From Desulfitibacter alkalitolerans DSM 16504 (lineage in GTDB: Bacteria > Bacillota > DSM-16504 > Desulfitibacterales > Desulfitibacteraceae): DNA of 64,000 bases. The DNA is taken from positions 742,735 to 806,734 of the forward strand of contig NZ_KK211100.1 in NCBI RefSeq assembly GCF_000620305.1, written 5' to 3'. Position 1 is the stretch's first letter; the number at the start of each line of letters is the position of its first letter. The notes under the pieces were generated by a model. That model ran no database searches. It worked only from the letters and a program-made list of their open reading frames with translations, and was not told the origin of the DNA. This document shows positions 44,332 through 54,649 of the stretch, in pieces. The position numbers and the translations under genes were made by a program.

Positions 44332-45265
44332 TTTCTAAAATTTTATACAGCTCATCTGTAAATTCTCCAGTAGGCTCCATTATATTTAGAAGCTGATAAT
44401 ATTTAATAGCAAGTGCAGTCATTGCTCCAAATCTGCCGTCGGCTGGGCCCCAATATACGCCAACCTCCCTGAGCCTGTACTGCCATGGTATCAGGCTTTG
44501 GGAGTTTACTCCGTACTTCAAATTGGGTTTATCCAAAGGAGGATAATCTCCCATGATTATAACTGGAGTACCTATTCTAACAAGGGGAAAAAGTTCCTCA
44601 ACATGCTGATTGAACATTCTGATACAGCCCGCAGAGGCTCTTCTGCCGATAGACCAGGGCTTATTTGTCCCATGAATTCCATAGGAACCCCACGGCACAT
44701 TAAGACCCATCCAGCGAGTGCCTAGGGCCCCTCCATCTTTTAGTGACTTATTAGCCACTTTGAATTCCCCTACTGGTGTAGGTGTTTTATTCTTGCCTAT
44801 GGCCACAGGATATTCTTTAAACAATTTACCATCCAGGTAGACAGTAAGTCGGTTGGTATTCTTATCTATAACAATTTCCATGTCCCCGTCTATATCCTTT
44901 AAATTCTTATCAGGGGCTGGTGGCGCTGTTACATTCTGGGCAAGAAGCTCCCATGTTTCCAGGGTAACCATGGTGGAGGAACCCATTCCATGGTCTCTAT
45001 GAAATCTAATTACAGCTCTCTGAGTTGGGTAATCATATATTCCTGATATACTACCAGGATAATACCCAAGCTCTTTTAATCTTTCCTGCAATTCCTCTAC
45101 ATCTGGACCTTTTTGGGCAGGTTCAGTAGCCAGCAATACCCTATCACTATCATGGCAGCCCACAAGCAATGGTTCCTCAGGACCAGCTAATGAAGTGCCC
45201 ATTGAGGTAAATACCAGGCTTATGAAAAAAAATAAAAAAAAGGCATAGGGTAATTTTTTCATCAA
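44327..45265 (-). CDS. L,D-transpeptidase with peptidoglycan-binding domains
   Basis: 312 residues. Signal peptide ends near residue 28 (TSMGTSLAGP). First peptidoglycan-binding repeat about 50-92 (DVEELQERLKELGYYPGSIS, then RAVIRFHRDHG). YkuD catalytic domain about 120-250, with SYGIHGTNKPWSIGRRASAG and the active-site Cys in GCIRM. A C-terminal peptidoglycan-binding repeat about 262-312 (RLREVGVYWGPADGRFGAM). It cross-links peptidoglycan or attaches proteins. Its position beside the coiled-coil gene suggests an envelope role for both. Confidence 0.92.
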   Translation of the reverse strand: MMKKLPYAFFLFFFISLVFTSMGTSLAGPEEPLLVGCHDSDRVLLATEPAQKGPDVEELQERLKELGYYPGSISGIYDYPTQRAVIRFHRDHGMGSSTMVTLETWELLAQNVTAPPAPDKNLKDIDGDMEIVIDKNTNRLTVYLDGKLFKEYPVAIGKNKTPTPVGEFKVANKSLKDGGALGTRWMGLNVPWGSYGIHGTNKPWSIGRRASAGCIRMFNQHVEELFPLVRIGTPVIIMGDYPPLDKPNLKYGVNSQSLIPWQYRLREVGVYWGPADGRFGAMTALAIKYYQLLNIMEPTGEFTDELYKILEK

Positions 45266-45452
45266 GACACCCCACCAACTACTTAATCAATAATAAGTAT
45301 TCAAAAGGTATCTTATCTATACCTCTGATCAATCAACTAAATTAACTAATTATTGCCTTTTTACTTGAAAACCCTCGCTGTCCAGGCTGGTTTCCTTAAC
45401 CTATGGGTTGTTAGATATTCCACCAATATGACTTTAATAGGGTTGATTTATA

Positions 45453-46127
45453 TTACTTTATTCCATACTGGGAACCAGCTTTTTGTCCATAGCGTGTGTC
45501 CATATCCTCTTGTTCTGCTTTTATCAAATCCTCAGCTAGTATTACTGGTTTACCTATCATACTGGCATATATGTATGATTTAGCACTTGCCTCCAGCAGC
45601 TCGCATATATCAAGTGCTCCAGCAAGGCTTTTACCTACCCCAACTGCACCGTGATTTGCCAGCAGGGCAGCAGGTTTATTGCCCAGGGCCTCTACAACAT
45701 TTGCGGCAAGCTCCTGGGTTCCAACCCTGGCATAACCAGCAGTTTTAACCCCTCCTCCAAAAACTATGGTCATTGCATCAATTACTGGAGGAAAGTCCTG
45801 CCTGGTAACGGCAATGGCAGTTGCATATACTGAATGGGTATGTATGACGGCATTCACATCTGACCTTGCCTTTAAAATAGCCCTGTGCATGTTAACTTCA
45901 ATTGACGGTTTTCTTTTCCCCTCAACAATATTTCCTTCCAGATCCAGCATGACTAGATCTTCTGATATTAACTGATCATAGGCCATACCACTTGGGGTAA
46001 CCATCATTAATTCTTTACCTACCCTTACACTAATGTTTCCTCCTGTACCTGTAACCAGGCCCTTTTCAATTAATAGGTTGCCATATTTTATAATTTCTTT
46101 TTTTAGGAATTCCTGCTCAATGGACAT
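45453..46127 (-). CDS. Class II aldolase/adducin-family protein (L-fuculose-phosphate aldolase-like)
   Basis: 224 residues. Class II aldolase motifs: GTGGNISVRVG, TPSGMAYDQL, EVNMHRAILKARSDVNAVIH, the zinc-binding HTHSVYATAIAV and LLANHGAVGVGKSLAGAL. Zinc-dependent cleavage of a sugar phosphate (fuculose-1-P or a similar ketose) into DHAP and an aldehyde is predicted. It is a single-gene unit; no sugar kinase or isomerase is near, so the substrate remains open. It could also act in the 5-deoxyribose salvage pathway. Confidence 0.88.
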   Translation of the reverse strand: MSIEQEFLKKEIIKYGNLLIEKGLVTGTGGNISVRVGKELMMVTPSGMAYDQLISEDLVMLDLEGNIVEGKRKPSIEVNMHRAILKARSDVNAVIHTHSVYATAIAVTRQDFPPVIDAMTIVFGGGVKTAGYARVGTQELAANVVEALGNKPAALLANHGAVGVGKSLAGALDICELLEASAKSYIYASMIGKPVILAEDLIKAEQEDMDTRYGQKAGSQYGIK

Positions 46128-46383
46128 AATTCACCCTCCAGGTATACTTTTTTAGGCATTTAAGGCATCTGTCAGCCTTGAATTAAAATAGTGTTAATTC
46201 CCCTTCCTCTGAACCCTCATCCAACCTGCCCTCCTCAAAAATTCCTTGCTGTAAACATAGATTGGACCAATCTAATTTATAGCAGCTTTAACAGGGAAAC
46301 CCTATTGCCTTTTTATTATAATCAAAAAAATAATCATATAAAAGTGCACATCAATTTTGATTAATCAATTGATAAAAAAAAGA

Positions 46384-46406
46384 ACCTATAGTAGTATATA
46401 GGTCCA
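46384..46406 (-). terminator. Terminator of panD
   Basis: ACCTATA-TACTAC-TATAGGT on the minus strand, followed by TCTTTTTTTT. Confidence 0.85.
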
Positions 46407-46427
46407 TGAAGTATTTCTTTATTGAAT

Positions 46428-46778
46428 TTAACTTGTCTGCTTATTGTTTTCATCTACAAACACTATGTTGGGTTCATATTTCACTGCTTCTTCTGGAGTC
46501 ATATAACAATATGCTATAATAATCACCTTATCTCCTGGCTGAACCAGCCTTGCTGCAGCTCCATTAAGACAAATTGTACCTGAACCTGCTTGACCCTTTA
46601 TTACATAGGTTTCAAACCTGGCACCATTATTGTTATTTACAACCTGTACCTTTTCGTGGGGTAAAATACCCGCTGCCTTCATAAGTTCCTCATCAATGGT
46701 GATGCTCCCTTTATAGTTTAAATTAGCATCTGTCACAGTTGCTCCATGTATTTTGCCTTTTAACATATTTAAAAACAA
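46428..46778 (-). CDS. panD: Aspartate 1-decarboxylase (pyruvoyl enzyme)
   Basis: 116 residues from TTG 46778 (AGGAGG 8 bases upstream): [20 protein letters not shown] aligns in register with the start of known PanD proteins. The self-cleavage site is NYKGSITID, Gly-Ser at about residues 24-25, where Ser becomes the pyruvoyl group; catalytic [19 protein letters not shown] follows. It makes beta-alanine for pantothenate and CoA. panB and panC are not adjacent. The longer frame upstream (from 46844) has no site and I reject it. Confidence 0.95.
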   Translation of the reverse strand: MFLNMLKGKIHGATVTDANLNYKGSITIDEELMKAAGILPHEKVQVVNNNNGARFETYVIKGQAGSGTICLNGAAARLVQPGDKVIIIAYCYMTPEEAVKYEPNIVFVDENNKQTS

Positions 46779-46921
46779 TATAATCACCTCCTGGAAAATA
46801 AAAAAGCCCAATAACACATACCAAGGCCTTGAAGTGTTTTTCAATATCCAATGGTATGGTTCTATTTAGATACCATCCTGGACATATTCTACCACAGCTT
46901 ATTAATCTGTTACAAGGAAAA

Positions 46922-47608
46922 TTATACACCATTACCACTTTGGGAATTCTCAAGTTCATTCCTGGCACTAATAATATCATAGACTTTCAGGATGCCTAAA
47001 ATAATTACTGCCCATGCTGCAATGGCTAGAACGTTCCACAACAACGGCAGCTGCATTCCTCCCCAAATGGAATAAAACAAAATAGCTGGAATTTGACCCA
47101 GGGCAGTCCCCAGAACATAGTGCCTTGCCTTGATTCTTGTAAATCCAAAGGCATAACTGGCTAAATCAGTTGGTATAAAGGGCATCAATCGTACAATGAA
47201 CACAGCCTTTTCACCATAGTATTCAAAAAAGGCCATGATTTTTCTCAAAAAGTCATTCTTTAACTTCATGTCCAGGTTAAAATGCCTTACCAGGGCAAAG
47301 CAAAGGTAAGCACTTAAAAGGGACCCTATCCAGGAAATTAAAAAGCCCAGGGCAGCACCAAAAATTATGCCATTTGCAATATAAATAAATACTGCTGGAA
47401 TAGGTGCTACAAAGGCTTGTAAAAGAATCAGGGATATTGAGCCAAGGGGGGCAAATATACCCCAGTGATCTAAAAATAGTTCTATATGCCCCATATCCCC
47501 GACTATTAGGGCTTGAATAATACCTGAACTATAAAAAAACGCTATAACTATTAAAAATACCAGCAGGGCGCCTACCCTTTTAAACATCACTGCCTCTTTA
47601 AACATCAC
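46922..47608 (-). CDS. TVP38/TMEM64-family (VTT domain) membrane protein
   Basis: 228 residues with about six membrane helices and the VTT-domain pattern (GNxxx-F: AVFIYIANGIIFGAALGFLI, then SWIGSLLSAYLCFALVRHF, and FIVRLMPFIPTDLASYAFGF, with YVLGTALGQIPAILFYSIWG). These DedA-superfamily proteins are linked to lipid flipping. It overlaps the DUF2062 gene by 11 bases. Confidence 0.9.
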   Translation of the reverse strand: MMFKEAVMFKRVGALLVFLIVIAFFYSSGIIQALIVGDMGHIELFLDHWGIFAPLGSISLILLQAFVAPIPAVFIYIANGIIFGAALGFLISWIGSLLSAYLCFALVRHFNLDMKLKNDFLRKIMAFFEYYGEKAVFIVRLMPFIPTDLASYAFGFTRIKARHYVLGTALGQIPAILFYSIWGGMQLPLLWNVLAIAAWAVIILGILKVYDIISARNELENSQSGNGV

Positions 47609-48143
47609 TACCTCCCCAGTTGGTGTCAGTACATTCCCTGTGCTTTCGAGTCTTATACCTTCGATTCAATATAACCCAAATAACAAAATAAATGAGTGTT
47701 GCACCTATAAAAGCATTAACCAGCGCCCCTATTAAGAAATCAGCTGTAAAGTCTTGAATTTTATCCAGATAAAAATAGCTGGCAGGCTGCTCAACTATTT
47801 CTTCTATTTTGACAATTGATTCCTGTAAAGACTCCTGTAAGCTTTCTTCAATTTCAACAGTTTTTACCTTATCCCCCTGCAAGAACCTGCCTGTAATCAT
47901 ATTCATACTATAAAAAACAGGAATGAAAAAACCGGTAGCCAGGTTAGCTGTAAGTGCTGCCACAGCACTGCCCCGGATTAATCTTGCCAGGCCCATAGAT
48001 AAAAAAGGGCCAATTCCAATTGAAGGAATAAAATTCCAAAAAAAACCTACCGCAACTCCCAGTGCAATTGCATGGGGTGAGCCTTTAAGCTTTAGAATTT
48101 CTCTAAACTTGGTGCGCATTTTCTCAAAATGTTTTTGCGGCAA
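47598..48143 (-). CDS. DUF2062-domain membrane protein
   Basis: 181 residues. The N-terminus GSPHAIALGVAVGFFWNFIP, with SIGIGPFLSMGLARLIRGSA, and then FIPVFYSMNMITGRFLQG are the DUF2062 signature; a charged loop (about 95-125) and a C-terminal membrane helix follow. The function is unknown. It is co-transcribed with the VTT gene. Confidence 0.88.
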   Translation of the reverse strand: MPQKHFEKMRTKFREILKLKGSPHAIALGVAVGFFWNFIPSIGIGPFLSMGLARLIRGSAVAALTANLATGFFIPVFYSMNMITGRFLQGDKVKTVEIEESLQESLQESIVKIEEIVEQPASYFYLDKIQDFTADFLIGALVNAFIGATLIYFVIWVILNRRYKTRKHRECTDTNWGGSDV

Positions 48144-48402
48144 CTAGATCACCATTTCTATGGATTTTGTATCACTAGAATAAATTATAACGTGTTTTAG
48201 TGAGTATGTATAGGGTTCAGCCAGCATGTTTAAATCAGAATTCGACACATTTTTGAAAGTATTTAAAAATATTAATTAAACTTCGGGACTATGGTCCTAG
48301 TAATTTGAGACCTTTTGCTTAATGGAAAAATTCTACAAAAAGTCTAAAATTATAGTATAAAAGTATCACACATTAAAAACATTTCTTTTATATTGCCTCC
48401 TC
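48144..48402. other. Intergenic region upstream of trpB
   Basis: AT-rich, no gene. A possible promoter around 48340-48360 (TATAGTATAAAAG) would start a short RNA ending at the hairpin below. Confidence 0.35.
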
Positions 48403-48452
48403 ATTCTCCAATGGGCTACCACCTCACCTCACAAGCTCATTGGAGAATTTTT
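48403..48452 (+). terminator. Leader terminator/attenuator candidate of trpB
   Basis: ATTCTCCAATG pairs with CATTGGAGAAT across a 24-base loop rich in CACCTCACC, followed by TTTTT, about 130 bases upstream of trpB on the same strand. No plus-strand gene precedes it, so it terminates a short RNA: either an attenuator or a small RNA. The arm CTCATTCTCC could pair, with one bulge, with the trpB ribosome site. No T-box or Trp-codon leader peptide is seen. Confidence 0.5.
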
Positions 48453-48579
48453 GTCTGCAGCTTTAACAGACAGCTCCCGCAGGCAATTATTTAATAGTGA
48501 CAAAGATATTAAGATTTGTTAATATGTAATTTAAGTATAGTATAGCAAGTACAGTCAAGCTATTTAAAGCTGAGAGGAG

Positions 48580-49797
48580 ATGAGTTTTTTTATGAGTTTG
48601 AAAAATGTTATGAATGAAAAGGGATATTTTGGTGATTTTGGGGGGAGTTTTGTACCACCCCAACTGCAAAAGGTATTGGATACCTTGGAGGAGAAGTTTT
48701 ACGAATGTATCCAAGAGCCCGAGTTTATTAAGGAGCTAGATTACCAGTTTCAACAATATGTTGGAAGACCAAACCCACTGTTTCATGCCCAAAAGCTGTC
48801 CAAAAAACTTGGTGGCTGCAAGATTTTCTTAAAAAGAGAGGATTTGAATCACACAGGCTCTCACAAAATCAATAACACAATTGGCCAGGTGCTTTTGGCC
48901 AAGCAAATGGGTTTAAAAAGAATTATCGCTGAAACAGGTGCCGGTCAGCACGGTGTAGCAACTGCTACTGCAGCAGCATTATTTGATATGGAATGTATCA
49001 TCTACATGGGTGAGGAAGACACCAGGCGCCAGTCACTAAATGTTTATAGAATGCAGCTTCTTGGAGCTAAGGTTAATGCTGTAACATCTGGCACAAGAAC
49101 CCTTAAGGATGCTGTAGACGAGGCACTAAATGATCTGGTTGAAAACTATGACCATACTTATTATATGCTGGGATCAGCTGTAGGACCGCACCCTTATCCA
49201 ATGATTGTGAGATATTTTCAGTCCATTATTGGCCGGGAAGCACGTGAACAAGTAATCAAGCAGGAGGGGCGTCTTCCTGACTATGTTATGGCATGTGTTG
49301 GTGGCGGCAGTAATGCAATAGGTCTATTCTCCGGCTTTATAGATGATGCTGAGGTAAAGATTATTGGTGTTGAGCCAGCAGGACATGGTATAGCTACAGG
49401 CAAGCATGCCGCAACCTTATCAATTGGCAAACCAGGAGTGATCCACGGCTTTAAATGCCATGTCCTTTGTGATGAGGAAGGCAAGCCCCTTCCAACCCAT
49501 TCTGTCGCGGCAGGTCTTGATTATCCTGGAGTAGGACCGGAGCATAGTCATTTAAAGGAATCTGGCAGGGCCCAGTATGTATCAGTTACTGATGAAGAGG
49601 CATTAAATGCCTTTCAGGAGTTATCAAGGACTGAAGGAATTATTCCTGCTCTTGAAAGCGCCCATGCCATTGCCCATGCCATGAAGCTTGCACCAACCCT
49701 TGATAAGGACAAGATTTTAATTGTGAACCTGTCTGGTAGAGGTGACAAGGACGTGGCCCAGGTATTTGAGATTTTACAGTCACGTCAAAAAAATTAG
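48580..49797 (+). CDS. trpB: Tryptophan synthase beta chain
   Basis: 405 residues, or 401 from the second ATG at 48592; GAGAGGAG lies between ideal distances for both. PLP Lys in [66 protein letters not shown] and LSGRGDKDV. It joins indole with serine to make tryptophan. The class-1 (TrpB1) pattern is clear, but trpA and the rest of the pathway are not adjacent, so it may use free indole. It ends TAG-AAT-TAG. Confidence 0.95.
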   Translation: MSFFMSLKNVMNEKGYFGDFGGSFVPPQLQKVLDTLEEKFYECIQEPEFIKELDYQFQQYVGRPNPLFHAQKLSKKLGGCKIFLKREDLNHTGSHKINNTIGQVLLAKQMGLKRIIAETGAGQHGVATATAAALFDMECIIYMGEEDTRRQSLNVYRMQLLGAKVNAVTSGTRTLKDAVDEALNDLVENYDHTYYMLGSAVGPHPYPMIVRYFQSIIGREAREQVIKQEGRLPDYVMACVGGGSNAIGLFSGFIDDAEVKIIGVEPAGHGIATGKHAATLSIGKPGVIHGFKCHVLCDEEGKPLPTHSVAAGLDYPGVGPEHSHLKESGRAQYVSVTDEEALNAFQELSRTEGIIPALESAHAIAHAMKLAPTLDKDKILIVNLSGRGDKDVAQVFEILQSRQKN

Positions 49798-49827
49798 AAT
49801 TAGAATCTGGTATATTTTAGCATGCTT

Positions 49828-49855
49828 AAGCCGCAGCTTTTTAAAGCTGCGGCTT
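49828..49855. terminator. Bidirectional terminator between trpB and AOR
   Basis: AAGCCGCAGCTTT pairs with AAAGCTGCGGCTT (loop TT); T-rich on the plus side, convergent genes. Confidence 0.88.
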
Positions 49856-49879
49856 GTTTATTTTCACTATTTATCAATA

Positions 49880-51632
49880 TTAAAGAATTTCATCCAATTC
49901 GTTAAATGCTTCTACCAGCTTTTCCTGTGATATATTAAAAAGATAATCATTAGGAGTCAGCCTCTCTTGATAAAAAAACTGCGGTAAAACATTGCCTGAC
50001 TGCTCTATGCCTGCCCTTTGGTTAAACAGCAGCTCATTTTTTATCATTTTTTTGGATAGATAAAGCATATCTTCCAGTGTAAGATTACTACCTAACTTGA
50101 CGTTTATAAGCTTTGCAACCCACTCTACACTATCAGAAGCAGGTCCAACAAAACAGCATATACCGCTATAATCGAAAACCCCCATCATGTACTGCATTTC
50201 TTTAGATAATTGAATGGTTCCCTCCTCTGTATTTAAAAAGTTGGGATCATTTGTAATTGGCCTGTAGCCTGTTCTTCCAGGGAGGCAGTTGCCTGCAGTA
50301 TGGTCAGCACCCATTGGCGAGGTTGCATAGGTTACTCCAGTTGCTTTCCCTCCCCTGGGATCATAACAAGAGATGCCCTGTCCCTTAACTACTGGAATAC
50401 GCTTTGCTCCCACCACCCTGCCTGTTAATGCAGCTCCCTGACCAATTAACTTGCCAAGTAAGGTATTCATTTTTACTTCCTCCACCAGCTGCAGCATTTT
50501 CTCCTTGTCGCCAAAGGGTATCATTCCCACATCCATTATAATTCCCATGGTAACCCCAAGCTCCATGGTATCAAGTCCCAGATCATCACAGGTACGATCC
50601 ATGCCCGCAATAAAATCCAGATCACCAATACCACAGTTTGGACCAATAAGTCCAATTGTTTCATATTCAAACCCGGCAGTTAGGTAGTTTCCCTTATCAT
50701 CATTATACACATTAGAACGCCGTATAGGGCAGCCTGGCTGGCAGGCATGGGATGGTTTTCCCTTTCGTTTCTCAATTGTTTCTTTTAGCATTTCACCACT
50801 TATAGAGTCAACACCTTCAAAGGTTCCTGAGCTAAAGTTTCTAGTAGGGAGATAGCCCAGGCTGTTAATTACTGTTACCAGATTGGCAGTGCCATAATCA
50901 GTAAGAACCTTCTTAGTTTTTACCAGTTCTTGTGCCCAGTTTGCTGCCAGTTTTCTATACAAGTCTTTATTCTTATACAGCATTGGTGGTGCACCGCTGT
51001 CATCTATAATGATAGCTTTAATACCTTTAGAACCCATTACTGCTCCCATGCCGCCACGACCACAGTGCCTGGCAGGGTTGCCTTCCATATCAGTTACAGC
51101 AACTGTTGCCATGGCATATCCCCATTCTCCAGCAGGACCTATTGACATGATGTTGGTGGCGAAACCATGCTTTTTCTTGAGCATTTTGACAGTTTCATAG
51201 TTGCCCAGATCTTTAAGTTCATCAGCCTGAATAATTTCTATTTTTTTGGTTTGTAACCTTCAGTATATAAATAGCATCCCCTTCTGACTTCTTTTGAAGC
51301 TGTCCTTGAGGCTGTCCCTCTATGATTAAAGCCCGTATTCCAAGGCGAGCAAGCTTTCTTCCCGCTGTACCCCCTGCGTTGCTTTCTTTTATGCCTCCAG
51401 TTAAAGGGCTTTTTGCACCTACAGATATTCTGCCTGAACATGGGGCACTTGTGCCTCCCAGCAATCCTGGTGCAATAATTAGTTTATTTTCGGGACCAAG
51501 AGGATGACATACCGGGTCTACCTCATCTAAAAGCAATTGGGAAGTTAAACTTCTACCCCCTAAAAAGCTATAATCTTCTGGCAATTTTTCCTTCCAAATT
51601 TGCTGATTTGTCATGCATATTCTAATAATCAT
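49880..51632 (-). CDS. aor: Aldehyde:ferredoxin oxidoreductase (tungsten), apparent frameshift
   Basis: N-terminal piece 51222-51632 (YSFLGGRSLTSQLLLDEVDP, PLGPENKLIIAPGLLGGTSA, GRISVGAKSPLTGGIKESN) and C-terminal piece from about 51240 (GPAGEWGYAMATVAVTDMEG, RHCGRGGMGAVMGSKGIKAI, CQPGCPIRRSNVY, GRTGYRPIT, FDYSGICCF). Removing one base from the T7 run (51241-51247) joins them through KIEIIQADELKDLGNYETV to about 583 residues, the normal AOR length. The tungstopterin enzyme oxidises aldehydes to acids, reducing ferredoxin. The Cys set for the [4Fe-4S] cluster is present. Frameshift: error, mutation or slippage. Confidence 0.85.
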
Positions 51633-51808
51633 ACGCTATCACCTGCCGTGTACAATATATTTAACTACATAATACCAGAGTTTAATGTCGGTTATGATGT
51701 TAGATGCTGCTTTTTAGCTGACCACTATCTACCTTGTGGACTATTTAATTTATACTAAAGCCTGTATTACTCGTATTATAGCTATTATCTATTACTTTTT
51801 ATTTAATT

Positions 51809-53194
51809 CTACTCATTCTTATTAAAGATATGACTTAGTACAAAAGTTGCAATGGCAGCTGTGGTAACTGCTGCATAGGTCTCTGTAAAATTAGGATGAA
51901 GGGGAAATTGCCCAGTTTGGCCCTTGTAAAACACCCAGAAAAACCCTACTATTCCAGTGAGCAGCATGGCGTATATCGCACCTTTTTGAGTAGTTCTCCT
52001 CCAGTATATCCCATACAGCAGCACAACAAATAATGAACCTCTTATCGTATAGGCAAAAAACACCATATCAAGTATCATTGTAGTACCATACAATGCTATT
52101 GCTAAAAAAATACAACAAACACCTGCTACTCCAGTAGTGATCCTTGATATTAATAGTATTTCTTTATCACTAGCTGCGGGTTTTAGCCTTCTTTGGTAAA
52201 TATCTTTAGTAATCATTGTTCCACATGCTAATATAATTGGTGAGACAGTGGATAGTATGGCAGCTAATATAGAAGCTAAAACAATTCCACCAATAATAGG
52301 ATTAAGATCCATTAAAAGTGTTGGTAGTGCTAAAGTTGCTTGTGGCAACTCTGGGTACTTAGCCTTTGCTACCATACCCAGCAAAGCCGTTAATAAACCA
52401 AATGGTGCTACGGCAAAGGCGGTTATTATTCCTGCTTTTTTTGCAACATTCACATCTCTTGCAGCAAGCAAAGGTTGAATTCCCGCCTGCGCTGTACAGG
52501 CTCCCAGTATTGCCGCTATAACCCACGAGGAAACCCTAGGCATTCCAATACTAGTTAAACTGAAATAGGAATCTGGTAGTATAACTGATAGGGTAGATAG
52601 TCCACCAATATTTTTACTTACAAAAATAATTGCTAATATTACTCCTCCATACATGGCAATTAGGTGTATCATATTGGTATAGCCAACAGCAATCATACCG
52701 CCAGCTTGAGTGTATACAATAAATACCAAACCCATGATGATAACCGCCATATTATAATCTAACCCTAGAACAACTACTCCCAAAGTCCCTGCTGCAATAA
52801 TCTGAGCAGTTCCTACTGCCAACATAACAAATGTTAGTAAAACACTTGCCACTGTTCTGGCATCCACTCCAATAAATTTTTCTATAATGCCAGGGACTGT
52901 TACTGTTTCAAGACTTCTATACAGCTTGGCGAAAAATATAGCCAAAGCCATGACTCCTAGCCCATTAGCAATTGTATACCAAGCTCCAGAAATCCCATAT
53001 GTAAAACCATACTCAGAAATTCCTGTTGTTGACGTCCCTCCTAACCATTCCCCTGTTCCTGCAGCAACACACATTAATATTCCAAGCCCACAACCATGAA
53101 AACTTGCTGAAGTGCCTGATTTTTTTTTTGCATAGCAACCAATAGTTACTGTCAAAATCAGGTAAAACAGGATAATAATCATTTGTGTTGACAT
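51809..53194 (-). CDS. Sodium:solute symporter (SSS family)
   Basis: 461 residues with about 13 membrane helices, from ATG 53194 (GGAGG 7 bases upstream). SSS features: AAGTGEWLGGTSTTGISEYG, RSLETVTVPGIIEKF, VYTQAGGMIAVGYTNMIH and SILAAILSTVSPIILACGTM. Located 57 bases after an aminotransferase gene, it probably imports that enzyme's amino substrate with sodium. The substrate is not predictable from sequence. Confidence 0.88.
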   Translation of the reverse strand: MSTQMIIILFYLILTVTIGCYAKKKSGTSASFHGCGLGILMCVAAGTGEWLGGTSTTGISEYGFTYGISGAWYTIANGLGVMALAIFFAKLYRSLETVTVPGIIEKFIGVDARTVASVLLTFVMLAVGTAQIIAAGTLGVVVLGLDYNMAVIIMGLVFIVYTQAGGMIAVGYTNMIHLIAMYGGVILAIIFVSKNIGGLSTLSVILPDSYFSLTSIGMPRVSSWVIAAILGACTAQAGIQPLLAARDVNVAKKAGIITAFAVAPFGLLTALLGMVAKAKYPELPQATLALPTLLMDLNPIIGGIVLASILAAILSTVSPIILACGTMITKDIYQRRLKPAASDKEILLISRITTGVAGVCCIFLAIALYGTTMILDMVFFAYTIRGSLFVVLLYGIYWRRTTQKGAIYAMLLTGIVGFFWVFYKGQTGQFPLHPNFTETYAAVTTAAIATFVLSHIFNKNE

Positions 53195-53250
53195 AGTATT
53201 CCTCCGTCCTATGCTATACAGATACTTCAACGTTTCAAAGACACTAATTT

Positions 53251-54546
53251 TTAACAGAGATCTACGATAATTTGCAAGATAATATCTACTGCCTCATCAG
53301 CAATGTCTTTTGTTATATTTAAAGGCGGACAAATTCTGACCACTGACTCCCCAGCCTTACATAGAACCAATCCACGATTACCAGCTTCTACAAGTACTTT
53401 TTTCATGAGCTCGGTATTAGGGCTGCCATCAGATTTTATTAACTCTACTCCTATCATCAAGCCTAATCCACGTACCTCACCGATAGCTGGAAGATCTTCT
53501 TTAGCATTATTAAATTTATCTATTATACTCTTACCAATTTCAGAGGCATTTTGTACTAAATTATCCCTAATGATAACTTCCAGGGTTTTCTTGCCTGCTT
53601 GACAGGATAATGGGTTTCCTCCAAAGGTAGAGCCATGAGACCCCACAGCCCACTTGTCTCCTATTTCTTTTTTGGCAATAAAGCCCCCTAAAGGCATACC
53701 TCCCCCAGCTGCCTTTGCAAAAATTAAAACATCTGGCTCAATACTGTAATGCTCACAAGCAAACATTTTCCCTGTTCGTCCAGCACCAGTTTGAATCTCA
53801 TCAAATATTAGCGCTGCGCCAGCCTCATCGCATATTTTCCGCAGCTCCTCTATAAATTCTTTTGGGGGTACAATGTATCCAAACTCTCCTGCTATAGGCT
53901 CTATTAAAATTCCCGCCAATTCATCTGCAGGAAGAGTTGTTTTTAAAATCTGCCGTATTAAAGTAACACAGGCTAAATCACAGGTTTCCTTAGATTTATG
54001 TCCTAGGGGACATCTATAGCAGTAAGGATAAACGGCATGCTGTACTCCTACCAACAAGCTACTTAAACCCTTTCTATATACTGAAGCACTAGCTGTTGCA
54101 GCCAAAGCTCCCATAGGCCTTCCATGAAAACCACCGGAAAAAGCTAATATCATTGTGCGTTTTGAAACCATTCTAACCAACTTGAGTGCGGCTTCAACTG
54201 CCTCTGAACCACTATTCATCAATAAAACCTTGCCATCTTGGAGCGTTGGCGGAACAATTTGTTTAATCAATTCTGCGTATTCTACATTTTCAAGATAATA
54301 GCCCACCATAGATGTATGGATTAATTTTGCTGCTTGATCTTGGATTGCTTTTACAACTTCAGGATGACAATGTCCAATGCTGCATGTTGCAATGCCTATT
54401 GCAAAATCTATATATTGGTTTCCTTCAAAATCGTACAGGTAAAACCCATCCCCCTTTTCAAACGCAATTTCTTGGTAATGACCAATAGCTGGTGACATGG
54501 CCTGATGATGCCTTGCAATTACTTCTTTCACAGTTGGGTTTATCAT
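53251..54546 (-). CDS. Class III aminotransferase (omega-amino acid type)
   Basis: 431 residues from ATG 54546 (GGAGG 8 bases upstream). PLP class III motifs: FAIGIATCSIGHCHPEVVKA, LLMNSGSEAVEAALKLVRM, FSGGFHGRPMGALAATAS, ALIFDEIQTGAGRTGKMFAC, catalytic Lys in LIFAKAAGGGMPLGGF, and SHGSTFGGNPLSCQAG. GabT/4-aminobutyrate-type or a related omega-transaminase, giving a semialdehyde. A sodium symporter and an AOR follow on the same strand, fitting import, transamination and aldehyde oxidation (inference). Confidence 0.88.
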   Translation of the reverse strand: MINPTVKEVIARHHQAMSPAIGHYQEIAFEKGDGFYLYDFEGNQYIDFAIGIATCSIGHCHPEVVKAIQDQAAKLIHTSMVGYYLENVEYAELIKQIVPPTLQDGKVLLMNSGSEAVEAALKLVRMVSKRTMILAFSGGFHGRPMGALAATASASVYRKGLSSLLVGVQHAVYPYCYRCPLGHKSKETCDLACVTLIRQILKTTLPADELAGILIEPIAGEFGYIVPPKEFIEELRKICDEAGAALIFDEIQTGAGRTGKMFACEHYSIEPDVLIFAKAAGGGMPLGGFIAKKEIGDKWAVGSHGSTFGGNPLSCQAGKKTLEVIIRDNLVQNASEIGKSIIDKFNNAKEDLPAIGEVRGLGLMIGVELIKSDGSPNTELMKKVLVEAGNRGLVLCKAGESVVRICPPLNITKDIADEAVDIILQIIVDLC

Positions 54547-54649
54547 TTTAAAGACCTCCAATAATATGTTTTGTAAACCTAAGTTTTAGAAGTTCCAGTT
54601 AGAATTTTGTTGATGACTTTACCCTTGACGGGGAGTGCTCCGCAACAAC

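Noticed and set aside
45353-45583. 76-residue plus-strand ORF
   Set aside because: Overlaps the class II aldolase gene end, no coding pattern.
46779-46844. Longer panD start at 46844
   Set aside because: No ribosome site; the TTG at 46778 has AGGAGG at 8 bases and gives the usual PanD N-terminus.
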